Assembly: GCF_002982135.1 (NCBI RefSeq)
Contig: NZ_CP019981.1
Location: forward strand, 124,001 to 188,000
Source: Pediococcus inopinatus
GTDB lineage: Bacteria; Bacillota; Bacilli; Lactobacillales; Lactobacillaceae
Reading direction: 5' to 3'
Length of the DNA stretch: 64,000 nucleotides
The position numbers and the translations under genes were made by a program. Positions within the stretch are counted from its first letter, which is position 1. Each line of letters starts with the position of its first letter. The notes beneath the pieces are model-generated. The model saw nothing but the letters and a program-made list of their open reading frames with translations, had not been told where the DNA came from and did no database searches. Shown one piece after another: positions 42,798-50,291 of the stretch.

Positions 42798-44375
42798 GTC
42801 AATCGGTAAGGAAAAATGTCTCAATAATCATTGAACATCCTTGTCAAATTTAAATCTCATATGCCATATGATTTGCTCCTTTTTCGGAATACCCAATTGT
42901 ACGCAAATAGTCGCGATAATTGGCTCTCCTCCATGGGTGGTTCATAGAAGCCTTGGGCTTCTTGTTCTTTGGGGCCATATTAGATGGTTTTTCAATAATA
43001 ACCTCGAAAGCTGGCGAAACTAAGTCATGATCTGCAAGCGGATGTAAATCAAATATTTGATCTGCATCTGTAGTAGCGTAAAGCTTACCAGTTAAAGTTT
43101 TAACGATTAAGACCTTAGTTCGTGGTTTTAAACAAACTAGCTTATCTGATTCAAATAATTGATATTCCTGATTATTTAATTTGACAGTGTGACCAGATGA
43201 AATTGAGCGCTCTCGAGTTGTGATTAAAATCTGATCAATTTCTGAAGATGTAAGTTGTTTGTCAAAGCCACTCGTGTTAATTTTAATAGGTAAAGCAAAC
43301 TTTTGATTGAATTCTTTTACAAATGGGTTGAGGAAGTCGTTAGCTTGCTCAATTGTCGTTGTATTTGCTAGTTTAAGTTCATTTAAAAGTCGGCTTTGTA
43401 GTGTTTCAAAAAGGCGTTCAATTCTGCCTTTGGTTTGCGGTATGCTAGTCACTGAGAGTTTGGTTCCCAGTGACTTACACGCATAACCGAATTGAGTGAG
43501 TGGGTTTTCCTTCGTTGGAGAATCTGCTTTTTTGTTTGAGTTAAAAACCGTTCTTCGGTCTGTTAAAATCTCATACGGGATTCCAAAAGAAGTCAATATT
43601 TGAGCCATAACTTGATAATAAGCGTTTAACGTTTCTTCGGTATCAAAGTAGGCGCCAACAATCGCACCACTATAATCATCAATCGCGGCATGTAGATAAG
43701 TCTTTGTATTGCCGAACCAGAGCTCAACCGAGGCATCCATCTGAATAAGTTCACCGGCAAATTTTTTCCTAGCGCGTGACGGATGAGCCTTTATTGCTTC
43801 CACTGGTTCAACAACTTGTAAGGTCTTTTCGTCACGTTTAGACAAAGCCTGCCGTTGTTCCTTGAGCTTTAATTCTTTGCGTATTTGTCTTTTGGTATTG
43901 TGATGAGCTTTGGGTGACAGAACCCGATGGGTTCTAAGTATTCGTCGTAAAGTTGATTCAGAAACTTGAATACCTTCTCTACTTAATAAAAACTCATAGA
44001 AATGGGAAATATTGAAGCCTTGGTAATCAGTTTCATACAGCTTAATAATTCGATTGATTTGTTTGGTTGAGATCTTATTCTGTGGCTTTTTGCCAGTATT
44101 GCCATGCACAAAGCTAGATTTACCCTTAGTTCGATATTTGATTATTAATCGATCAATTTGTCGTAATGATAGATTTAATTCAATACTAGCTCGACAACGA
44201 TTCTTTCGTTCATTAACTACTTGCTGAATTACTTGATATTTGTGGTCTTCTTTCACTGTTAAAACAACCTTTCTCATGTTGTCCACCTCCATTAACTATT
44301 TTGCCGGAGGTGAAACATATTTGCGAGACATTTTTGCTGACCAATTAGTTAAGACATTATCACTGGCGAACAACA
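42798..44375 (-). mobile_element. IS1202-like (ISNCY) insertion sequence
   Basis: A 1578-bp element between perfect 28-bp direct repeats. Sub-terminal inverted repeats AAAAATGTCTC (42811 region) and GAGACATTTTT (44325 region) are visible. The IS1202 group is known for long target duplications of about 27 bp, agreeing with the transposase type. It separates the GH8 gene from the papain-like gene; removing it and one repeat restores a short intergenic spacer of about 115 bases. Confidence 0.9.
42850..44277 (-). CDS. IS1202-like transposase
   Basis: A 475-residue transposase of the ISNCY/IS1202 type. An N-terminal helix-turn-helix (LNLSLRQIDRLIIKYRTKG) precedes an integrase core with Asp in ELIQMDASVELWFG, Asp in EILTDRRTVF and Glu in TKGRIERLFETLQ. 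The C-terminal part has a beta-rich domain (LVCLKPRTKVLIVK) and a basic tail. GGAGGTGGACAAC fixes the ATG at 44277. No break is visible. Confidence 0.9.
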   Translation of the reverse strand: MRKVVLTVKEDHKYQVIQQVVNERKNRCRASIELNLSLRQIDRLIIKYRTKGKSSFVHGNTGKKPQNKISTKQINRIIKLYETDYQGFNISHFYEFLLSREGIQVSESTLRRILRTHRVLSPKAHHNTKRQIRKELKLKEQRQALSKRDEKTLQVVEPVEAIKAHPSRARKKFAGELIQMDASVELWFGNTKTYLHAAIDDYSGAIVGAYFDTEETLNAYYQVMAQILTSFGIPYEILTDRRTVFNSNKKADSPTKENPLTQFGYACKSLGTKLSVTSIPQTKGRIERLFETLQSRLLNELKLANTTTIEQANDFLNPFVKEFNQKFALPIKINTSGFDKQLTSSEIDQILITTRERSISSGHTVKLNNQEYQLFESDKLVCLKPRTKVLIVKTLTGKLYATTDADQIFDLHPLADHDLVSPAFEVIIEKPSNMAPKNKKPKASMNHPWRRANYRDYLRTIGYSEKGANHMAYEI

Positions 44376-44403
44376 GATAATCCTTTTATATGAAAAATGA
44401 TGT
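44376..44403 (+). repeat. 28-bp target duplication, right copy
   Basis: Identical to 42770-42797. Confidence 0.9.
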
Positions 44404-44469
44404 TGACATCAAAATACCCGAATGATAAGTTTAAAACGCTCGAAAACTAAATTTTAGGAGCTTAATCAA

Positions 44470-45540
44470 ATGAAAGATCTCATTTCAGATCGAAAAGTAA
44501 TCAACACGGCACTGTGGATATTCTTCATCGGCGTAACGTTGTTTGGCAACGTGCCCTTATTTGTGATTACTTATTTGACGGTGGCAACGTTTATGATTCT
44601 CAGAACGACGCAGATGCAATTAGCCAAAAAGGTTAAGGTGCCAATGATATTTACCTATTTTGTATTGGCGATCTTGCAATGTATTTTTGCTGCGAATACC
44701 ATTGGCGCCTTCAATAACGATGTGTTTACAGAAATTTTGAGCCGGGTGGTTGCCGCAGCGTTTATTTTGCTTCCTTTGGCGGTCGAACGGAATATTATTA
44801 TTCGCAAACGGACTGATTTTTATTTACCGTCTGTCAAAGAAATGGCGACCATTAGTTTTGAACAGTTACGGAACAACAAATCTACCATCAAAGAGTCCCT
44901 GCAAGGGTTTAACAAGGTTAGGCGCACCCTCGCAAGTGATAATTTGAAAGAAACGTTTGAAGACCTGCACCGCCATAGTTCCACCAGGTATATTAATAAT
45001 GGCTCGTTGACCGATGAATATTTTGAGTTGGCTAATCAAACGTTAGCTGATCCATATATTTACTTGGTTATTTCCAATACAGGAAGTAGCGCCAGTGAAA
45101 TTATTTCTCTGTTTACCCAAAAACAATATAATCATGCTTCACTTAGTTTTGACGCTGATTTAAAAACGATTGTCAGCTATAACGGTGGGGAAAAAGTGTA
45201 TCCGCCAGGTTTAAATGCTGAGATGGTTGAAGCTTTTCATAAAAAAGACGATGCCTCAGTTTTGATTTATCAGTTGGCTGTCACACGGGCCCAAAAACAG
45301 ATCATTATCGATAAAATTAAAGAGATTAACTCAACCGGTAGTGCCTATAATCTATTGGGGTTAGTGACCAAACATTCATTGCGACCTAACATTATGTTTT
45401 GTTCGCAGTTTGTTTATCAAATGCTGAAATTGGCACACGTTGATTATTTTGATAAACCAGCTGGAGACGTTCGGCCAACCGACTTCATTGAGTTGGACTA
45501 CTATAAAAAGCTAGAATTCTGTTATGAAATTAAATTTTAA
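44470..45540 (+). CDS. Papain-like (YiiX/C92-type) membrane protein
   Basis: A 356-residue protein. The first 120 residues hold about four membrane segments (TALWIFFIGVTLFGNVPLFV to AAAFILLPLAVE). The C-terminal 180 residues look like a permuted papain-like amidase of the YiiX/YaeF type: His in YNHASLSFD, catalytic Cys in IMFCSQFVYQML, between them SAYNLLGLVTKH. The family cleaves amide or lipid bonds; the substrate here is unknown. AGGAGCTTAATCAA precedes the ATG. It probably followed the GH8 gene before the IS insertion. Confidence 0.7.
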   Translation: MKDLISDRKVINTALWIFFIGVTLFGNVPLFVITYLTVATFMILRTTQMQLAKKVKVPMIFTYFVLAILQCIFAANTIGAFNNDVFTEILSRVVAAAFILLPLAVERNIIIRKRTDFYLPSVKEMATISFEQLRNNKSTIKESLQGFNKVRRTLASDNLKETFEDLHRHSSTRYINNGSLTDEYFELANQTLADPYIYLVISNTGSSASEIISLFTQKQYNHASLSFDADLKTIVSYNGGEKVYPPGLNAEMVEAFHKKDDASVLIYQLAVTRAQKQIIIDKIKEINSTGSAYNLLGLVTKHSLRPNIMFCSQFVYQMLKLAHVDYFDKPAGDVRPTDFIELDYYKKLEFCYEIKF

Positions 45541-45550
45541 GTGGTGACTG

Positions 45551-45577
45551 GTACAGCTATTAGGGCTGTGCTTTTTT
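45551..45577 (+). terminator. Terminator
   Basis: GtACAGC pairs with GCTGTgC, then T6. Confidence 0.65.
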
Positions 45578-45588
45578 AAAATAAAATT

Positions 45589-45603
45589 ATGAAAGCGCTT
45601 ATT
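45589..45603 (+). promoter_or_regulatory. cre-like site upstream of the esterase
   Basis: ATGAAAGCGCTTATT matches the catabolite-response consensus WTGNAANCGNWNNCW at all but one fixed position and overlaps the likely -35, suggesting CcpA repression. Confidence 0.5.
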
Positions 45604-45649
45604 ATGAGTGCTAAAATAAAGGCGTTTAGTTATGAAAGGGAGTTTTGAA

Positions 45650-46555
45650 ATGACAATTGCAAATCAAAAAGTGCTGGCCGCAATTAAACAGACCACTGAT
45701 CTTTGGCGAGCGTCTGATGAAAAACGTGATGCTGGGTTACCGACGACATTTTCAGATGTGACGCGGTTTGATAATTTGAGTTACGGACCAGCAGAAAGTG
45801 AAAATTTGTTGGACATTTATACGCCCAAAGATACAGCTAAAACAGTGCCCACGATTATTAATATTCATGGTGGCGGAAATGTCTACGGTTCAAAAGAATT
45901 GTATCAGCATTATTGTTTAGGCTGGGCCCAAGCTGGATTTGGCGTGGTGAACTTTAACTATCGATTAGCGCCAAAAACACCTTTTCCGGGGGCGTTACAA
46001 GACACTGATTTAGTTTTGAAATGGCTTGTGGAACATGATAAAAAATATCGATTGGACCTGAACAATGTGTTTATTGTGGGTGATAGCGCTGGAGGAACTT
46101 TAGCTGAGCAGTATTTAACAGCTTATACCAATCCAGATTATCGCCAAGCTTTGAAATTAGGTGAGCGTCCTAAATTGACGATTAGAGGGGGCGGTCTTAA
46201 CAGTGGCTTCTACTTTATTAAACGTTCGGGAGCAGTCACTGCAGATAGTTTAATGGCAGCATACTACACGCCGGGAGTAATGAAACACTATGATCGAGAA
46301 TTAAATACGGCGGAGTTTATAACCACCGCATTCCCACCGGTTTACGTTATGACAGCCACCAATGATTTCTTACGTGATGAGGGGGTCCGGCTGGATCAAT
46401 TTTTGTTGGATCACAAGCTGGCCCATCAATTTAAAATTTACGGTACCGAACAAGATCCAAGAGAGCACGTCTTTCAGCTGAACCAGCGAGATGCGATTGC
46501 AGCTGAGGCAAATCATGATGAAGCAGAATTTTTCCGCGGTCTTGTGAAACGTTAA
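45650..46555 (+). CDS. Alpha/beta hydrolase, esterase/lipase (HSL-like)
   Basis: A 301-residue serine hydrolase. Oxyanion motif NIHGGGNVYGS (HGGG), nucleophile VGDSAGGTL (GDSAG), the acid in TATNDFLRDEG and His in DPREHVFQLN give the full triad of hormone-sensitive-lipase-type esterases. No signal peptide: cytoplasmic. AAAGGGAG fits the ATG at 45650, not that at 45632. A cre-like site lies upstream. Substrates of relatives are short acyl esters. Confidence 0.9.
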   Translation: MTIANQKVLAAIKQTTDLWRASDEKRDAGLPTTFSDVTRFDNLSYGPAESENLLDIYTPKDTAKTVPTIINIHGGGNVYGSKELYQHYCLGWAQAGFGVVNFNYRLAPKTPFPGALQDTDLVLKWLVEHDKKYRLDLNNVFIVGDSAGGTLAEQYLTAYTNPDYRQALKLGERPKLTIRGGGLNSGFYFIKRSGAVTADSLMAAYYTPGVMKHYDRELNTAEFITTAFPPVYVMTATNDFLRDEGVRLDQFLLDHKLAHQFKIYGTEQDPREHVFQLNQRDAIAAEANHDEAEFFRGLVKR

Positions 46556-46574
46556 AAAATAATTAAAAAACTTG

Positions 46575-46602
46575 TTGACTTCTAATTTTATAATTCTATA
46601 AT
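46575..46602 (+). promoter_or_regulatory. Promoter of the 30-aa peptide gene
   Basis: TTGACT (46575-46580), 16-base spacer, TATAAT (46597-46602): close to consensus. Confidence 0.75.
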
Positions 46603-46634
46603 AAGGAACATCAAGTTGAAAGGGGTGAAGTCAC

Positions 46635-46727
46635 ATGACACATTTTGTTAAAGCTGTTTTAAGTATTTTAGTCATTATTAGCTTATTAATTAAAGTGCAC
46701 AGTAATGTGACTTCAATCCTTGGCTAA
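46635..46727 (+). CDS. 30-aa hydrophobic membrane peptide
   Basis: A tiny gene with a strong ribosome binding site (AAAGGGGTGAAG). MTHFVKAVL is followed by one membrane helix (SILVIISLLI), then KVHSNVTSILG. It has its own near-consensus promoter and a strong terminator, so it is a separate small transcript of about 200 bases. The size and layout fit a small membrane regulator or a type I toxin; no family is recognised. Confidence 0.65.
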   Translation: MTHFVKAVLSILVIISLLIKVHSNVTSILG

Positions 46728-46764
46728 TAGCTTTTTAGTATTACCATAAAAGGATAATTGGGTT

Positions 46765-46807
46765 GCTCGCTGTGCTTCGTAAATGAAGTGTAGCGGGCAT
46801 TTTTTTA
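46765..46807 (+). terminator. Terminator of the 30-aa peptide gene
   Basis: GCTCGCTgTGCTTC pairs with GAAGTGTAGCGGGC, then T7. Confidence 0.8.
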
Positions 46808-46830
46808 TCCAAATTTAAGGGGTGTTGTGT

Positions 46831-48471
46831 ATGGATCGAAAATGGAAAGTATCAGTATTTTTTGTAGCAGCAGCAATGTTGCTGGCGGGTTGTGGAAGTA
46901 AGGGTGCTAGTGCAGGGACGCATAAGTACGCGACGAAGCAAAGTTACAATTTAATGGCTAATACTGAGGTCGAAACGATGGATCCCTCATTAGCGGACGA
47001 CTCGGCGTCACTTTTGCAATTGAATAATACCAATGAAGGTCTTTATCATCCAAATAAGAATGGTAAATTAGTGGCTGAAGCAGCTACTAAAACCAAAGTT
47101 AGTAAAGATGGATTAACCTATACATTTACATTACATAAAGGGATGAAATGGAGTAACGGAGATCCGGTTACTGCTCAAAACTTTGTTTATGGCTGGCAAC
47201 GGACTGTTGACCCAGACACCAAGGCTCCAAACGCCTTTTTGTTTGCCCCAATTAAAAACGCAAATGCCATTATGAACGATAAGAAGAGTGCTAAGACACT
47301 CGGAGTTAAGGCAGTTAATAAAACAACTTTTAAAGTGACATTATCAAAACCAGCTCCTTATTTGAAACAAATGACGGCGCTCCCTGCGTTCTTCCCACAG
47401 GATAAAAAAGTGGTTGAAAAATACGGAAAATCTTATGGGACAACTAGCGCCAAAACTGTTTACAACGGTCCGTTTGTTCAAGAAGGTTGGACTGGGTCTA
47501 ACTTAACTTGGAAGATGAAGAAAAATACTAAGTATTGGGATAAAAAAGTGGTTCACTTATCAACGGTTAACATGCAGGTGGTTCAAAACTCAAGTACAGC
47601 ACTGAATCTATACCAAGTGAAAAAGCTTGATGATATTTCATTGTCTGGTGAACAAGCTACTCAAGAGAAAAGCAATAAAGATTTTTATTCTTCATTAGCT
47701 AATTCGATGACCTACGCAGTTTATAATTTTAAAAATCAAGCTATGCAAAATATTAATATCCGTCGTGCACTGTCACTAGTCTTAAATCGTGAACAAGTAA
47801 CTAGCAAGGTATTAGCAGATGGGTCAATTGCACCAAAAGGATTTGTGCCGTCTAAGCTTACTGAAAATCCAAAGACGGGGACTGATTTTGCAACCGATGC
47901 TGAAGTTGCTAATACCACGACCCAAAACAAGAAGCTTGCTAAAAAATACTGGGCAAAAGGGATGAAACAGCTTGGCAAAACAAAACTAACCATTCAATTA
48001 ATGTGTTGGGATGAGGGAACTAATTCGCAAGTTGCTGAATACATGCAAAGTGAGATTAACCAAACTCTTAATGGCGCAGATGTAAAAGTAAGCACCTTGC
48101 CAAAGAAATCAGCTATTACTAAGATGTCCAGTCATACGGGATTTGATATGGCATTGACTGGTTGGAGTCCGGATTTTGTTGATTTGATGGATGTCCTTCA
48201 ATTGGAACAAACCGGAAATCCTTATAATTTTGGCTCGTTTAGTAATAAGACGTTTGATAAGTACATGAAAGCTGCGATTACAACTGACGCCAACGATTCA
48301 CAAGCGCGATATGACGATTATGTGAAAGCTGAAAAAGTTTTGATGAAACAACAAGGAGTTGCGGTTATCGATCAGGGAGCATCAACCTATTTGCACAATC
48401 CAAAGGTAAAAAATGCCGTTTCAACAACTGATGGTGGAACTTACCTGAAGAATGCTTATGTGACTAAATGA
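46831..48471 (+). CDS. oppA: Oligopeptide-binding lipoprotein (OppA-like)
   Basis: A 546-residue peptide ABC-transporter substrate-binding protein (SBP_bac_5). Lipobox MLLAGCGS gives an anchored lipoprotein. The mature part starts with the family pattern YNLMANTEVETMDPSLADD and has FTLHKGMKWSNGDPVTAQNFVYGWQR (in two parts, residues 100-125), and late NIRRALSLVLNREQ. No permease genes are next to it, so it is an orphan binding protein sharing a transporter elsewhere, possibly with a signalling role. AAGGGGTG sets the ATG at 46831. Confidence 0.92.
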   Translation: MDRKWKVSVFFVAAAMLLAGCGSKGASAGTHKYATKQSYNLMANTEVETMDPSLADDSASLLQLNNTNEGLYHPNKNGKLVAEAATKTKVSKDGLTYTFTLHKGMKWSNGDPVTAQNFVYGWQRTVDPDTKAPNAFLFAPIKNANAIMNDKKSAKTLGVKAVNKTTFKVTLSKPAPYLKQMTALPAFFPQDKKVVEKYGKSYGTTSAKTVYNGPFVQEGWTGSNLTWKMKKNTKYWDKKVVHLSTVNMQVVQNSSTALNLYQVKKLDDISLSGEQATQEKSNKDFYSSLANSMTYAVYNFKNQAMQNINIRRALSLVLNREQVTSKVLADGSIAPKGFVPSKLTENPKTGTDFATDAEVANTTTQNKKLAKKYWAKGMKQLGKTKLTIQLMCWDEGTNSQVAEYMQSEINQTLNGADVKVSTLPKKSAITKMSSHTGFDMALTGWSPDFVDLMDVLQLEQTGNPYNFGSFSNKTFDKYMKAAITTDANDSQARYDDYVKAEKVLMKQQGVAVIDQGASTYLHNPKVKNAVSTTDGGTYLKNAYVTK

Positions 48472-48491
48472 TGCATTAATAAATAACTATT

Positions 48492-48545
48492 AAAAAAGGG
48501 AATTGATAGCCTCGCTTAGTTTCGACGGCCGTCAATTTCCTTTTT
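48492..48545. terminator. Bidirectional terminator
   Basis: AAAAAAGGGAATTGA pairs with TCAATTTCCTTTTT, between convergent genes. Confidence 0.7.
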
Positions 48546-48568
48546 AAAATTTCTAAACGTTATTAAAT

Positions 48569-48790
48569 TTAACCAGCGACAACTTGGAAAAAGAGAACTG
48601 ATCCCCATTTTTCTGATTTAATTAAGCCTTTTGCAGTCTTTGCAGCGGCATCTAAATCAGTGGCAGAGGTTTTAAATTCCATACGCATTCCAGTTTTTTT
48701 GACGAATTCAAAGTTAAAATCGCCGTCAGTATAGTTAGTTAAAAGCTCAACAATTTCATCTTGTTTTTGTGGTGAATTTACAATAATCAT
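48569..48790 (-). CDS. Hypothetical protein, 73 aa
   Basis: A small alpha/beta-looking soluble protein (MIIVNSPQKQDEIVELLTNY ... WGSVLFFQVVAG). No recognised family. CAGGGAGATACACAC fits the ATG at 48790, so the longer frame to 48832 is not used. Convergent with oppA. Confidence 0.6.
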   Translation of the reverse strand: MIIVNSPQKQDEIVELLTNYTDGDFNFEFVKKTGMRMEFKTSATDLDAAAKTAKGLIKSEKWGSVLFFQVVAG

Positions 48791-49050
48791 GTGTGTATCT
48801 CCCTGTCTTATGTATTTGTTTGATCTGATCAAGTAAATTCTATAATAAAGAGGATTAAAAGTAAACCCTTACAAAACGGCAAACTTAAAATGACGTTAAG
48901 TTTTTTAGAGTGGCATTCATTTTGAAGACGAAAAATCTGAATATTTTGTGAATCTTTCAAAAATCTCTATAAAATAATAAGTTTGAAGTGTATGCTTGGA
49001 CATGGAGATTTATCACGCAATCATGATGGTTTTATAAAAGGAAATAAAAA

Positions 49051-50013
49051 ATGAATGATAAAAAAAGAAGGCAGTTTAACCGAACAGTTTTTAAAGCTTT
49101 TCCATGGGTCATGGGAGTTCTTTTGATTATTTTGGTGTTCCTTCAAATTAATAGTAATAGCAGTAAAGCCCAATCTAAGTCGGGCACTGATAGTAGTCAG
49201 CAGGCCACTGTCAGTTCAAGTTCTTCTGAAGTCACGAATAAACAGAAAAAAATCAAGGCCGAACTTGCGAGCTATTTAAAAACGGTGACCAAAGATGGGA
49301 CAGTCAGTGTCAGTTTTTATAATTTAGGTGCGACACCAAAAAGTAAGGCAGCTGCTAGCACGGACGCAGCTGTTTATAAGCCGGGGAGTTTGGTAACTGA
49401 AGCCGATGCCCACACCGCGCAAACTGCGGCTAGCACTTATAAATTATTTATTGCAGCTTATCTGATGCACCAAAAGCAAAATGGTAAATTTAATTGGACG
49501 TCGAGTAATACAGAAGGATTTGATCAGATGATTGTGGATAGTGCCAATACCTTTGCTGATAGTGAGCTTAAAAGCTATGGGATGGCTGCTGTCAATAAAT
49601 TTATCGGCAGTCAGGGCTGGTATACGCCGGTATTTCAACAAACGGTTATCGCCAAGACGACCAGTCACAGCCTGATGCTCTTGCTCGAACAGCTTGCGGC
49701 CGGAACCGGGCCATTTAAAAATGCCAGTGACCGAGAAAAAATTCTAAAATTAATGAGTGAACAGATTTATCGAACGGGAATTCCCGCTGGCGCAAGTGCT
49801 GCTAAAACGGGAACCAAAGTGGCTGATAAAGTTGGCTTTCTAAATGATACCAACAATGATGCTGGAATAGTGACCCTACCCAATGGTCAGAAATATATAT
49901 TGGTTATTATGACCCATGGCCAAGGACAATCGGGCTTTAGCGGTTTTCCTAAAATGGCTGAAATCACCAAAAAGGTTCAAACGATCGTTTATGGGACAAA
50001 TGCGGGAAAATAA
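49051..50013 (+). CDS. Beta-lactamase-like serine hydrolase, membrane-anchored
   Basis: A 320-residue protein with a membrane anchor at 16-35 (FPWVMGVLLIILVFLQI), a Ser/Gln-rich linker, then a class-A beta-lactamase-type fold: Ser-x-x-Lys in ASTYKLFIA, the SxN equivalent in VDSANTF and KTG in AAKTGTKVAD. It probably acts on wall peptides or esters like other lactobacillus 'class A beta-lactamase-related' hydrolases; antibiotic hydrolysis is not implied. AAAAGGAAATAAAAA precedes the ATG. Confidence 0.85.
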   Translation: MNDKKRRQFNRTVFKAFPWVMGVLLIILVFLQINSNSSKAQSKSGTDSSQQATVSSSSSEVTNKQKKIKAELASYLKTVTKDGTVSVSFYNLGATPKSKAAASTDAAVYKPGSLVTEADAHTAQTAASTYKLFIAAYLMHQKQNGKFNWTSSNTEGFDQMIVDSANTFADSELKSYGMAAVNKFIGSQGWYTPVFQQTVIAKTTSHSLMLLLEQLAAGTGPFKNASDREKILKLMSEQIYRTGIPAGASAAKTGTKVADKVGFLNDTNNDAGIVTLPNGQKYILVIMTHGQGQSGFSGFPKMAEITKKVQTIVYGTNAGK

Positions 50014-50024
50014 AATTTGAATTT

Positions 50025-50072
50025 AAATAAGGATCAGGAATTTCTTAACCGAAATTTTTGATCCTTATTTTT
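50025..50072 (+). terminator. Terminator
   Basis: AAATAAGGATCAggAATTTC pairs with GAAATTtttGATCCTTATTT, T-run after. Confidence 0.8.
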
Positions 50073-50187
50073 GTTGGCGTGATTACTTGAAAAAAGTTTT
50101 TTTGAGGCAAACGGCAGCACCACACCTTTAAGCCAACTTAGTTAAAAAAATTCCCAAAAAAGTCATATACAAATATAGTTAAACGGT

Positions 50188-50203
50188 CTACTATATATAG
50201 TAT
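50188..50203 (+). promoter_or_regulatory. NrdR box 1
   Basis: CTACTATATATAGTAT matches the NrdR box consensus aCaCwAtATaTwGwgt at 13 of 16 positions; 31 bases upstream of box 2. Confidence 0.65.
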
Positions 50204-50218
50204 GCACAGCAAATAAAA

Positions 50219-50234
50219 ACACAACTGATTGTGT
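50219..50234 (+). promoter_or_regulatory. NrdR box 2
   Basis: ACACAACTGATTGTGT matches the NrdR consensus at 13 of 16 positions. Spacing to box 1 is three helical turns, as in known NrdR sites before nrd operons. Confidence 0.7.
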
Positions 50235-50291
50235 ACTTTTGCTTACTAAAAGGAAATAATCGATTACATATAAAGCAGTAGGAGGTACAAT

